A stretch of DNA of 64,000 nt. It comes from Cyathus striatus. Taxonomy: Eukaryota; Basidiomycota; Agaricomycetes; Agaricales; Nidulariaceae. The position numbers and the translations under genes were made by a program. The notes below the pieces were generated by a model. The model had not been told where the DNA came from. It saw nothing but the letters and a program-made list of their open reading frames with translations, and did no database searches. The stretch's first letter is position 1. The number at the start of each line of letters is the position of its first letter. This document shows, piece after piece, positions 12,381-23,647 of the stretch. The DNA lies in assembly GCA_025738555.1 (NCBI GenBank), contig JAOVFP010000013.1:3596001-3660000 (forward strand), in the 5' to 3' direction.

Positions 12381-12580
12381 GCTAAATCACATGAGAAGAA
12401 TGCAGCAACCAATGCTGTACCCAATTCTTCTAACACCAAGATTATCCCATTTGAGACCACATTGTCTAGCTAAAGACAGAATGGTGAAATGGAGACTGAT
12501 ACAGATGAGGTTCGACACAGAGTGTGGTCTGATGGAAGAGGACTTGATGAGGGTGGCAAGGGTGTTGACATTGTCCTTAG
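12364..12580 (+). pseudogene. DIRS-type tyrosine recombinase, 5' part
   Basis: The frame from about 12364 encodes the N-terminal helical part of a tyrosine recombinase (LRPHCLAKDRM, DLMRVARVLTLSL) and is cut at 12580 by insertion of the LINE. The reading frame and the last residues TLSL are repeated at 18881 as part of the 13-bp target duplication, so the gene continues at 18894. It belongs with the gag and RT genes upstream as the integrating enzyme of the DIRS-type element. Confidence 0.7.
12568..12580. repeat. LINE target-site duplication, left copy
   Basis: ACATTGTCCTTAG, identical to 18881-18893. Confidence 0.9.
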
Positions 12581-12736
12581 GATTAACACCACCACCATCA
12601 AGAAATTTCCCACGGTTGAAAAACCGTCGCCCTCACCAAAGAAGACGACGCCAACGACCAACTGGACCCCCTACCCTCCCTTCGACATGATAATCCCGCG
12701 CACAGAGAACCAAGCTCTTGAACCATACTGAATTTG

Positions 12737-14581
12737 ATGCCCCCAGGTACGAGGAACCCCGACTTAGGGACTGACCCTCCAAACAACAGGACCTCTCTCA
12801 CGACGCTGACCCACCACACGACACCCATGGCATCTCAGACCTCGGCTTCAGCCCCAACCCCCGCGACTGGGAAGAGATCAAAAACCACCACGACACCCAC
12901 CAAAACCTTGAAGTTCAAAACAAAAGAAGAGGCACATGCCTTCATGGACAAGGAACAATACTGGCCAGAAGAACTCACCTCGCTCAGCCCCCAAGCTATC
13001 TCAACCCTCCTCCTCCAGGTTGCAACCTCACTTCCAAAATCAGCCAAGACTTCAACTGATATTCTTCATGCCATCGCGAAGATTATCTATGAAGAGGACT
13101 GGAACCGTCTCGCGAACACCATAGCTGATCGCATCGCTGCCCAACTAACCCAGACCAACCCTTGCAACAAGGCAGCCACATCCATTCGGGAGGTTGCCCA
13201 ACAACTACAAAAAGTATCACTCCGTCTCCCCAAAACTAACCCTCAACAGGATGCTGCCAACGCTGGGTTCACCACACCATCTTACGCCACAGTCGTAGCC
13301 AATGCTGCAGCCCCCCACGCTCAGGCAATCGCGAATGGAGAACAACAGGATCATCAGTTCATTATTAAAGTCACCCCCTCTGCCAGTCCCTCCATCCAAG
13401 CACTCATCAAACTGTCCCCACAAGAACTCGTCGCCAAAGCCAACATGGCCTTGGCGCATATGGAACTCACTGCATCAGACTGCCCAATGGATACGGAGTT
13501 CATCACTGCTTGCCAGACAGGATCCAATATAATCCTGGAGCTTGACTCACCAGAGTCCACAAGCTGGCTGAAGACCAAGGAAGTTGCATTGAGCTTCACG
13601 AGCTATTTCGATGGTACGTGCTCAGCAAATCTCTCCTTCTTTGAGACCATCGCAGAATTCGTCCCCACCACCTTCGACCCGAATCTGGTGGCTATTGGCA
13701 ACACAGAATACCACAGTAGCCTTGCAGATGGAGCAATTAGCAGTATCAGAGCCCTAAAACCCCCAGAACGACGACAGGAAGGGCAACAATATGCCCACTA
13801 CTTTGTTTCCTTCTCCGACCGGGAGCAAGCCAACCATGCCATCAGATCCTGCATGGTTATTGCAGGGAAACAGGTCCAAGTCCGATGCAAGATTACAGAG
13901 CCCAAACGATGCCTTCGCTGCCAACATATAGGGGGCCACCTATCCAGCACCTGCAAGAGCCCACACCCCATCTGCGTGAGGTGTGCTGATCAACACAACA
14001 CAACGACATGCCCCCTGGGCAAAAACTCTGACAACGCCAAGCTCCGCTGCCCCAACTGCACAGGTAAGGAGGCCGAGGGCCATGGTGCTGCCTCACGCAC
14101 CTGCCCGGTCTTCTTAAAGAAACTCAGAGCTGCTTTCTCATATTCCTCCACTAACAAATACCGCTTCTTCCCCACAGAGGATCCTAGTACATGGGCACCA
14201 TCCAACGCCCAGATCCCATGGGGGGTTGACCCCATGGCCTGGCAGAACCTCCTTGACACACCGCCTCCACTACCTCGACGCCCAGCAAGATGACCCACTC
14301 AGTCCTTCCCTCTGGAACGTACCGCGGCGGAACTGCAACCCAACCAAAGGACAGAACCGATGGGACCACCAGGCTCACAACCGAGACCATTACCAGGTAG
14401 CTCGACGTACAAGGGCCGAGCTCCCCTTGCCCCCTCCATTGAACCCCCCCCAAGAAACACACAGCCCAAGGCTATCTTCGATTACTTCTCGTCCCAACCC
14501 GCCTCCCGCCAGGACTCCACTACTGGACCTAGCAACACCACCACCTCCACCTCCACACAGCCCACCCACACTGGTCAGTAA
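12737..14581 (+). pseudogene. LINE ORF1, gag-like nucleic-acid-binding protein
   Basis: The start is the first ATG (12737) after an in-frame TGA at 12719. The frame is open to TGA at 14291 and, past that stop, runs on to TAA at 14579-14581. The product would be about 614 residues with one premature stop, plausibly CGA to TGA. The N-terminal third is Thr/Pro-rich. Zinc-knuckle-like motifs CLRCQHIGGHLSSTC, CVRCADQHNTTTC and CPNCTGKEAEGHG lie at 13910-14110. The tail after 14291 is Pro/Ser/Thr-rich. Its TAA overlaps the ORF2 ATG as TAATG. In related elements ORF1 coats the RNA and forms the ribonucleoprotein. Confidence 0.85.
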
Positions 14582-17500
14582 TGGGGGACACCAATGATGC
14601 CCCATGGGAGCTGCATTTCTTCCAACAGAACGTGAATCACTCCTTGACCACCCAGCATGACCTCATCCACACTGTTGGCGCAGACTTCGACATTCTAGCT
14701 ATCCAAGAACCATATATCCGCGACAACGTCTCCAGGGCCAACCAACACTGGCACACCATATACCCCACAGCAGACCCTTTCAACTCTCAAACCCCCCGCT
14801 CCATGCTGCTGGTCAGCGACAGCATCCCAACCGATGCCTGGACCACCATTCTGCTTCATATGACAGACATTACCGCCATCAAACTACGGGTGGAGGGGGG
14901 CCGCACCCTCCACATTTTTAATATCTACAATAATTGCTCACATAATAACTCACTCCAGATCCTAGCCTCCTATATGCGCATGACACGACATCAACAACCG
15001 ACACCAGGAGAATCTCACCACTACATGTGGATGGGAGACTTCAACCGGCACCACCCACTATGGGATGAAGACCACAACACACACCTGTTCACCCCCCATA
15101 ACCTCGCATTAGCGCAACCGCTACTCAACCTACTCCAGCGATACAGCATGAAAATGGCACTTCCCAAAGACATTCTGACATTGTGCGCCATGGGTACAGG
15201 TAACTACACACGAGTAGATCAGGTCTTCCTGGACGAAGGCCTGCTCAAAAACCTAATCATATGCTCCACAGCCCCAGCCCTCCGCCCACCCAAAACAGAC
15301 CACTTCCCCGTCATCACCTCGCTAATGGTCGACACCCCCCGCTCAACACAACAACCCCACTGAAACTTCAAGGCCGTCGACTGGGAGGAGTTCCAAGACC
15401 TCCTCGCCCAACGCCTCAACCACCTCCCGAATCCCCATGAGTTCACAGATGTAGACGACCTAAAGGTGAGTCTCCAACGCCTCACCTCTGCTATACACGA
15501 AACCATCGAGGACATCGTCCCGATGGCAAAGATCGTCCCCTACACTCGCCGGTGGTGGACGCCGGACCTGGCAGCGCAGCGCCGGGTGGTTCGCCGCCTA
15601 GGACGTAAAAGCCACCGCAAGAGAACCCACCCAGAACACCTCTGCCATGAAGAGTTCTGACAGGCAAGGAATGCATATGCTGAGGCCCAACAGGAGGCTC
15701 GGTCCTCCCATTGGGGGGCCTTCCTGGAGAATCTCTCCAATGACAATATGTGGGTAGCGAATGATATTGTCTCTGGACCCCCAGGTGATGGGGGTTGCTC
15801 GTGGGTCCCTACCTTAGTCCAACGCAACAAGGATACACACCGCACGCTACACACTGCTCCCTCCAACCTGGAAAAGAGCACCCTCTTCCAGGCCACTTTC
15901 TTCCCCCAGCAATCGACGGCCTCAGTGCCACCAGAGGATTACGCCTACCCGGAACCCAGCTGGAACTTCCAGCCCATTACTGACACCCAGATTCACCATG
16001 CAATCTCGCACATCAACCCCTCAAAAGCCACAAGAGCAGGATCCATCCCCAACTGTGTCATCAAGCACTGCCAATCAACTCTCGTCCCACACCTTGGGCC
16101 TATCTTTAGGGGAACATTCTCATTGGACTACTACCCGGAAGACTGGGCTCGCACCGAGACAATCGTGCTGAAGAAACCCGGCAAATCCAACTACACCGAC
16201 CCCTCATCCTGGAGGCCCATAGTGCTCTCAGATGGCCTCGCGCGGCTTCTCAATGCGGTGGTAGCAGAAGAGCTATCCACTATGTGCGAACAACTAGGCC
16301 TCCTCCCGGCCAATCACTTCGGAGGACGCCCTGACCGAGCTACAACTGACTCCCTCCACCTGCTCACCTCCACCATCAAATCCGCATGGCGCAACCACAA
16401 GGTCGCCACCCTCCTCAGTCTTGACGTGAAGGGAGCCTTCCCAAGTGTCACCATCCCCTGCCTCACACATCACCTCAAAGCCATCGGTATCCCCATGGAT
16501 ATCATTTGATGGCTCCTCAGAGCCCTATCCACACGACACTCATCCCTCCTCTTTGATGACTACGCCTCTCCCTCCTTCTGGATCCTCACAGGCCTCGACC
16601 AAGGCAGCCCACTTTCCCCCATTCTATACCTCATTTACAACGCTGAGCTTGTATCTCTTGCACATGTAGCGAAGCTTACCCTCCTCTTCATAGATGACTG
16701 CGCAGTACTGGTAGTGGGCAACTCCTTCACAGAGATGCACGCCACCCTCAAGGACATTCTGGAAGGCTCTGAGGGTATCTTCCAATGGGCATGGGAACAT
16801 AACTGCGAATTTGGCATCCCCAAATTCCAGTTGCTTGATCTATCATGCCACCATGCCCCAGACCGATCCATCCTCCACTATTTCGGCAACACAGTCCAGC
16901 GCAAAGCTACAATCCCAATACCACGACCCCCTCTCCAGCTCTCCTCCTTCACAATCCCCTCCTCTCCATCCATCCGCTTCCTTGGAGTTCTGATTGATAA
17001 CGAACTCCAGTGGGGTCCTCAACGGGCAGCAGCCCTGGCAAAGGGCCAGGGCTGGCTGTCCAGTATATGGCGACTAACACGCCCCTCTAGCAGAGCACCC
17101 GCAGAAGTTATGCGCCGCCTCTACATCTCGACAGCGATACCCCGCATGCTCTATGCCGTCAATGTATGGGCCCATCCTCCTAACCTCGACAGTGACCCAT
17201 CTGATACCCCCGCCCAACTACGCCCTCTCGCCCAAATACATCGCCAAGCAGCCATCCTCATCACTGGCGGCATGCGCTCCTCCCCAACTGACATCACACT
17301 CCTCCTAGCGAACCTCCTACCCCTCCAAATACTGATAGCAGACCTCCAATTCCGGGCGACCACACGATTCGCCACTCTCCCAAACTCACATCCCCTTGCC
17401 ACCACAATCCGCCTCTCCTCCTCTCGCTACGTAAAACGTCACCGCTCCCCACTCCACCTCCTCTTCCACCACTACCCCATCACACCCGCATCCACAGAAA

Positions 17501-18570
17501 CCATAATGCCGGCATGCTGGCACTCCCAATGGTCCCCTCCTTTCTCCACTCTAGTAGATAGTAACTTGCTCAAGGCCATTAGTACTGACCTCTCTGACTC
17601 TTCTGATATCATTATATACACTGACGGCTCCGGCCTCAACGATAGTATAGGTTCTTCAGCAGTACTTTACCGCAACGGGCACTTCCACAAGGGGCTCCGC
17701 TACTGTCTAGGTCCAGCAACAAGGTATACGGTCTACAACGCTGAATGCACAGGCCTAATCCTGGGCGCACATCTCCTCCACGGACTCCCCATCGGGAGCT
17801 ACCTATCGGTCACATTCGCAACCGACAACCAGGCTGCCATCACTGCCACAGGCAGTCACTACTCTCACTCCGGCCACCACCTCGCAGACCTGTTTCTAAA
17901 TCTGCTAGAGTCTATTCTGAAACACGCCCCCCTGGCACGACGGCCTTCCATTACCATCCAGTGGGTACCAGGACACCAGGATGTACCAGGCAATGAACAC
18001 GCCGACGCGGAAGCAAAGGGCGCCATTACAGACAGCTCCAGCCCTCGACTCCTCCTACCGGGCAGCCTACGCTCACCACTCCCTGCAAATAAATCTGCAC
18101 TCCACACCGCCCACCAAGCGAAGCTCATGTCACACATCGAAAGCTTATGGCGATCCTCCCCTCGTTTCCACAGAATCAACCGCATTGTCCCCCTCCACTG
18201 CCTCCCAAAACTTCAGGAAACACTATTTATGCTCCCTCAAAAACTCTCAACACTACTGGGTTACCTCATCACGAACCATAACCCCCTATACCACCACCTC
18301 CATCGCATCGGAAAATCCCCCTCCCCCATCTGCCGCCGATGCCACCAGCACCCAGAAACTACAGACCACTTCCTGTTCCATTGCACTGCCCACACGGCAG
18401 CACGGAACCACCTTGCTGACGCGTGCTCCATCCCTCGGAACCACCTTACGCTAGGAAAACTCCTTGCCTCACCCAAATGGATCGCTGCCCTCTTCAGCTT
18501 TGTCTGCACCACAGCATGTTTCAACCGCACACTAGGTCCCCTCCCTGCATGGGATCCACCAGATGCGTAA
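14581..18570 (+). pseudogene. LINE ORF2: endonuclease-RT-RNase H
   Basis: One frame of 1330 codons, broken by TGA at 15361, 15658 and 16507. The last two fit arginine codons and the first a tryptophan codon. The N-terminal apurinic-type endonuclease shows FDILAIQEPYI (14690-14720), WMGDFNRHHPLWDED (15030-15070) and KTDHFPVI (15294-15317). RT follows with SWRPIVLSDG, LSLDVKGAFPSV (16418-16450), GLDQGSPLSPILY and the catalytic FIDDC (16687-16702). RNase H is seen as IIYTDGSGLNDS (about 17612) and WVPGHQDVPGNEHAD (17960-18005). The C-terminal finger is CRRCHQHPETTDHFLFHC (18331-18385). The ATG overlaps the ORF1 stop, suggesting coupled re-initiation. Confidence 0.9.
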
Positions 18571-18880
18571 CACGACACATCATATACCTCTTGCCTACCA
18601 GACAGTAGCCCCTCAAGAATACCCAGACAAATGTAACACACCCCCTCATTAACTTTCTGTACGTAGTGTAGCCGAGGACCTCACACACCTGACCGCCCAT
18701 GGGCCAGGTTTCCTCACCTCCGGCACCAATGCCCGAGTTCATAGACACCAGTAAAATAATCGCACCAACCCAATAGTCATCTTCCACCCTACTCTAGTAG
18801 TATACACATTGTAGTCGTGACATATGGTTCTCCACAACCGACTTAATAATAAACTAGGATTGAAAAAAAAAAAAAAAAAA
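18571..18880 (+). other. LINE 3' untranslated region and poly(A) tail
   Basis: Non-coding 3' end of the LINE, terminating in 18 consecutive A (18863-18880) right before the target duplication. Confidence 0.85.
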
Positions 18881-18893
18881 ACATTGTCCTTAG
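18881..18893. repeat. LINE target-site duplication, right copy
   Basis: ACATTGTCCTTAG, identical to 12568-12580. It keeps the recombinase frame (TLSL) of the interrupted gene. Confidence 0.9.
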
Positions 18894-19640
18894 AAGAGTC
18901 CACACAGACAGCATATGCCAGCAGTCTGCTTTTGTTCCATGTGTTTTGTGACAAAAGAGGAATTGCAGAGGAGGACAGAGCCCCAGTCAGGCAAGGGGTA
19001 CTGGCAGTGTTCATAGCTCACATGGCCAATGTCTACTCTGGAAAAACAGCCCAGAACTATGTTCAAGGCATTAGGGCCTGGCATATCCTACATGGAGTAA
19101 CATATGAGGTCAATCAACCAGAGATTGACAGTTTACTCACAGGGGCAGACAAATTGACTCCAGTCATGTCAAAGAAGAGAAAACAAGAGCCATATATGGT
19201 GGAATACATCACAGATTTGAAGAATGGCTTGGATTTGGACAGCACATTAAATGCAGCAATGTATATATGCTTAATGACATGCTTTTATGTGACAGCGAGA
19301 CTAGGAGAATTCATATGCAACTAAACAAGCCACCCCAAGATGGACATTTGTTTGTGTATATGGACGATAGAGGAGGATATAGACTGCTCACTAGAGCTGC
19401 CTTCTTGAAACAGGTGGGGGAAGTGGTGAAGATGATAGGAAAAAGCTGATGCAAGGCCACAGCATCCACATAGGCTCTACACTGGAGTACCTGTTAGGGG
19501 AATGTTGTTCAAAGTCATGAAGATGAAAGGACGTTGGTCAAGTGACGCCTTCCAACTGTACCTGTGGAAACATGTGCAACTGGCAGCCCCATACATTCAG
19601 GCAGTGTCAGAGATCTACTCAGAGTTCATTGGTTACACTG
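18894..19640 (+). pseudogene. DIRS-type tyrosine recombinase, 3' part
   Basis: Continuation of the gene cut at 12580. It begins EESTQTAYASSLLLFHVFC, a core-binding helical domain, then gives ATARLGEF-type box I (TARLGEF, about 19290). The sequence then jumps to PPQDGHLF in another frame, so a stretch between box I and box II has been deleted. Box II reads GHSIHIGSTLEYLL (about 19455): the catalytic HxxR arginine has become histidine, as expected from CGC to CAC. A further frameshift leads to GRWSSDAFQLYLWKH (about 19528-19575) with the presumed catalytic tyrosine. The enzyme is therefore inactive. It supports classification of the whole unit as DIRS/Ngaro-type. Confidence 0.75.
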
Positions 19641-19987
19641 TTGTAACAGGGGGGGAAGGCAGCAAGCGGGGGACAGTGTAGATGAAGTGGCCAAAATGGC
19701 AGTGAGTAAAGTCTTGCCTAAGTTGTGGGGGACGAGACTTACTTGATGCATCAAGACTAGTAGGTGGGTGTCAGAGTTTGTCTCAGCCCCAGTAACAATT
19801 AGTGAAGTTGGGAGATGTGCACTTCATGCACAGCCTCACCCATACCCAGTGAGAAAACCAGTAGGCAAATAGAGGATATCATGTACTGAGAACTACAACA
19901 GTCAAAAGCAAAACTCAATAATATTACTAGAGTACTTAACAATATTAACACAAATATTTACTTTCTACCAGAAACCTCAAGCATGAG
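19641..19987. other. Unassigned junction sequence
   Basis: This lies between the recombinase remnant and the first hAT gene. The exact right end of the DIRS-type element is not visible and no gene is recognised. Confidence 0.4.
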
Positions 19988-21606
19988 TCAAAGAGGGAAT
20001 GACTTACTCATTGCAATATGGTATATCTCTGCATCATCAGTCTTGGAATAGTACCTATTGAGGGTCTTCTTTGAAAGTCCAGCAGCTGCATGTATTGATA
20101 AAGAGAGGCTGTAATCAAGGGCTGTTTCTGTTAAGTGGTTGTTCATGATGTCCATTGCTGGGATAACATCCACAATGTTTGGCATGGAGTTAGAGAAGAA
20201 CATTGTTGCTTCTTTGAGTACCTGCATAATATGAATAGAATTAGTATCATTAATAATTGTCCCACAGGATGATCTCACCTCTAGAACCTGACACAATTGC
20301 TCCACCACTGTCTATTCCTCCTCATTCAACTTGTAATCCCTCAGGCCATTCCATTTCTCAGCAGTAAAACAATCATAAGCCACTCTGTAGTCCAAGATAA
20401 ACCAAAGCATATCATATGTGGAATTCCATCATGTTTGAAAATTGCATGGAATTAGCCTAACTTCTAGCTTTAGGTGTTCTAAGCAAGCTTTTCAAGTGGG
20501 AAGAAGACCAGTTGATGAATAAATAGTCTTGAAGGCTACTTTCCATACCTAGTGAATTGGTGAGTATGGGCTAATTATCAACTGTATGTGACTTACTTTT
20601 GCCAACAGTAGCTGGACTGGAAGTAAGTCTTCCTTGACTATGTCATGATCAGCCTCTGACAATGCTGTCATTTCATCAACCCAACTGTCCATATTGTCCA
20701 CTTCTCCTGCATTGGAGTTCACTGGGTCATTCAACAGTGCCTCATGCATAGCATTCTCTTCAGTCTTGGAGTTGGTTGTGATCTTGTATAGGTTGTAGCT
20801 GGGATAATTTGGGTCAGGTGACACAGGCTCTTCATTTCGTGCTTTTGGTACCCATGGTGCATCAAATTGTCAAACAAATGTCTGTGCAATGAAGTTAACA
20901 TGGAGGAAGCAGTGAGCATGATTGACTTTTGAGAATGATGTCCACATTGTGTCAAGGTTCTGTACCATGATATCATTGTTGGCAGCATTGTCACAGGTAA
21001 CTGCAAGAATCTAGGAAGCTATGTAAGTCACTTGTCCATGTGCAGCTGAAGGCATACTTACTTTGTCTGACAGTCCAAATTCATTTAGAATGTTAGCGAA
21101 TTCCTCCACTAATGTTGTGCAAGTATGGGACTTCAGCACCTCAACAACCTCAAGTACCAATGATATCAGAACACCATCATGCTCAAAATGAATGGTGAAT
21201 GCAATATATGCACAATGGTTAGGGGTGTCCACTCATCAGTGGTGAAGTTCAGCTTTCTGGAGCTCTTTACACTCCACCCCCCCTTACACCTGAATTTCAC
21301 ATGAAATTCATGTGAATTGGTGAGGTTCATGTGAAATTCAGGTGAACTTTTTTGCATTATTTTTGCTGAACTTCAGTGAGAACACTGCTAACAATTTCAG
21401 GTGAATTTCACATGAATTTCACATGAACTTCACCAATTCATGTGAATTTCAGGTGAATAATTCACTTGATCTTCACATGAATTTTTCACCAGACATTCAT
21501 GTCACTTGGTGAAATTCATGTGAAGCTTATACAATAGTAATGAGCTTCAATTGTATTTTGTAGTATTGCTTACTAATAATAAAAATAAATGTACATAGTA
21601 AATAAT

Positions 21607-21697
21607 GACCCCAGTCAGAACTGAACCAACAGCCTCGGAGTGATGACTAATGTTTTTTCCCACAGTACAGCAATTTACCACTACACCATGAAGACTT
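21607..21697 (-). repeat. tRNA-like segment with Pol III box A and box B likeness
   Basis: Read on the minus strand it contains TGGTGTAGTGGTAA, close to a box A/D-arm, and 55-60 bases later GGTTCAGTTCTGACTGGGG, close to a box B/T-arm. The acceptor ends do not pair well. It is more likely a decayed tRNA or tRNA-derived (SINE-like) piece than a functional tRNA gene. Confidence 0.45.
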
Positions 21698-22109
21698 GTG
21701 TAGAAAAGGTTTTTCCCACACTATATACCTCTATCAACCTTCCACTTTCTAATACTTTGTCACATGATTGAAATATCACATGACCAAAGATGTTGCACCA
21801 TTGTTAATTCTTGCTTCTTGCCACATCACCATCATTAACTCCTTTCTCCCCTCCCTCTCCCCACTCCCTCTTCCCTCCCTACTACTACTTGATCCTTCCA
21901 TCTTCACTCCTCTATTTCACTCCTCCTCTATTTTACTCCCCCCCTTCTTCTTCCCTATCAAGAATAAATACAGTTACAATGAGAGCGCGGGAAAGCGGGA
22001 GGCGCACAATGAGTGCAAGGGGCAGGATGGCAGGGCAGGAGGGGCGGGATGATGAGCGTGTATGGTGGGAGGCAGGATAGCGAGTGTGTTGGGGCGCACA
22101 ACAAGCACA

Positions 22110-22325
22110 GGGAGTGGAGTAGTGAGCAGAGAGGCGGGATAATGAGTGGGATAGGGCATACAGCAAGCAGAGGGGCGGGGATAGCAAGTGGAATGGAGTG
22201 TGCAGCGAGTGGAGGGGCGGAGATAGCAAATGGAATGGGGCACGCAGTGAGCAGAGGGGCGGGATAATGAGCGGGATGAGGTGCACAGCAAGCAGAGGGG
22301 CAGGAGGCATGGGAAGCAGGGGATG
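22110..22325. repeat. GC-rich minisatellite, about 43-bp unit
   Basis: Four to five degenerate copies of a unit built from GCAGAGGGGCGGGATA, a GTGGAATGGGGC-like middle and a CACAGC/CGCAGTGA end. It is conspicuously CpG-bearing inside an otherwise CpG-poor region. Confidence 0.7.
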
Positions 22326-23006
22326 GGACATTGAGTGCAAAAGCAGGAAATTGGGGCATATTATGTAATACTACTGTTGCTTTGTAATATGTAAATTAGT
22401 CACATGATCAATAAATAAATTCATTTTCTCCATGTTTTTAAATGAATTTCACTCAATTTTTCATGTGAATTTCACTATATTTTCACTTTAATTTCACCTA
22501 AAATACATGAAAGTTCATGAACCTATGATTTTTAGAAAATATTCAAAATCACATGAAGTTCATGTAATTTCAGGTGAATTTCATGTGAATTTTATGTCAA
22601 ATAGGTGATATTCATGTGAATTTCATGTGAATATGTGAACTCTTGGTGAAATTCATGTGAATTCATGGTGAAGGGGGGGGGGAGTGCAAAGTACTGGCTT
22701 TCTGTTATATTTCTAGTAAGTTGCTTAGTTAGTTTCTTGTGAGTCATTCTCTAATAAAGGAAAGCTTACATGAAGTAATGCTGCAATGTGTTGGCAAGTT
22801 CAAGCAAAGGCCAAACAAACATCATGAGAGACTGTCAAACACAATGGTAAGTAATATTTGGGCCTACCAGTCTTCATCAATGTCTTGAAGCCTCAGTTCT
22901 TCAACAATATTGAAAGGCCACAAGCTCTCTGCTACCCACCAAACTATTTCAGCACTGAATACTATTGTTAGTATTGGTGGAGGGATGGAGTGAAGTGGGT
23001 ACTCAC

Positions 23007-23647
23007 TGTTACACTTTCTCCACCTCAACCCCACCAACCTATCCCTTTTCCACATGACTCTTCTATTTATATCTTCTTACTTACTCATCCTGTTCTATTT
23101 ATAGTATGATACATGTTTCACCTTCATCATCCCTTACCCCTTACCCCTTACCCCTTGCCAATCCCCACCACCCTGGTTTGTCATACTACTGGCACAGACT
23201 TTGCTTACTGACACATTTCATCTATTTACATATGTGTTTCATCTTTCTTAGACCTCTGCTGAGTCATGGCAAGTCATGGACTTTATTTATAGTAGCATAC
23301 CTTTCTGTGAATGGACCATGCTTCTTTTGTATAAATAGCTTATGTATTTTGATCAAGCTTCCTCAGCTTGATCTTAGTTTAGCTATCATCCAATATAGCT
23401 GGCTATTCCCCTCTATTGCCTCTTTGAGAACCCCTCAGACCCAGAACACTGCTACTTCTATTTTGCTTCTCAAGTGTTACTGTGAGAATGCTGCCAAAGT
23501 CCATTAGTGTGTACAACAAGTACAACTGAATTGACTTCGACTTCATCATATGACTTACAAGTGTAGTGACAAGTCATGTGACAACAATTATCATGTTATC
23601 TTTAGATCACAAGACTAGATATCACAAGACCAGCTTGGATCGTAACA
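23007..23647. repeat. LTR-C copy 1, solo LTR in a hAT intron
   Basis: Begins TGTTACACTTTC and ends GATCGTAACA, with perfect 5-bp duplication CTCAC (23002-23006 and 23648-23652). It is 641 bp. Its first about 520 bp match the solo LTR at 54744-55268. It lies immediately after a GTGAG of an intron donor in hAT transposase 1. Confidence 0.85.

Larger units (their letters stand above)
12581..18880 (+). mobile_element. Full-length non-LTR retrotransposon (Tad-like LINE)
   Basis: A 6300-bp element bounded by 13-bp duplications, with two overlapping ORFs and an 18-A tail (18863-18880). ORF2 has endonuclease, RT, RNase H and a terminal zinc-finger-like motif, which fits the fungal Tad/I-like group. 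It sits in the recombinase gene of the DIRS-type element in the same orientation. It contains many CpG dinucleotides while the host element on both sides has almost none, so it inserted after most of the host's decay or escaped it. Four stop codons prevent translation of the two ORFs as they stand. Confidence 0.9.
21266..22690. mobile_element. Non-autonomous element with TTTRCACTCC inverted ends
   Basis: The ends are inverted copies, TTTACACTCCACCCCCC at the left and the complement of GGGGGGGGGAGTGCAAA at the right. Inside each end, arrays of the self-complementary motif TTCACATGAA/TTCATGTGAA fill about 21290-21530 and 22440-22670. The centre holds a tRNA-like segment (21607-21697) and a GC-rich minisatellite (22110-22325). 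No transposase is encoded. I could not identify a target duplication. It interrupts hAT transposase 1. Confidence 0.7.
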
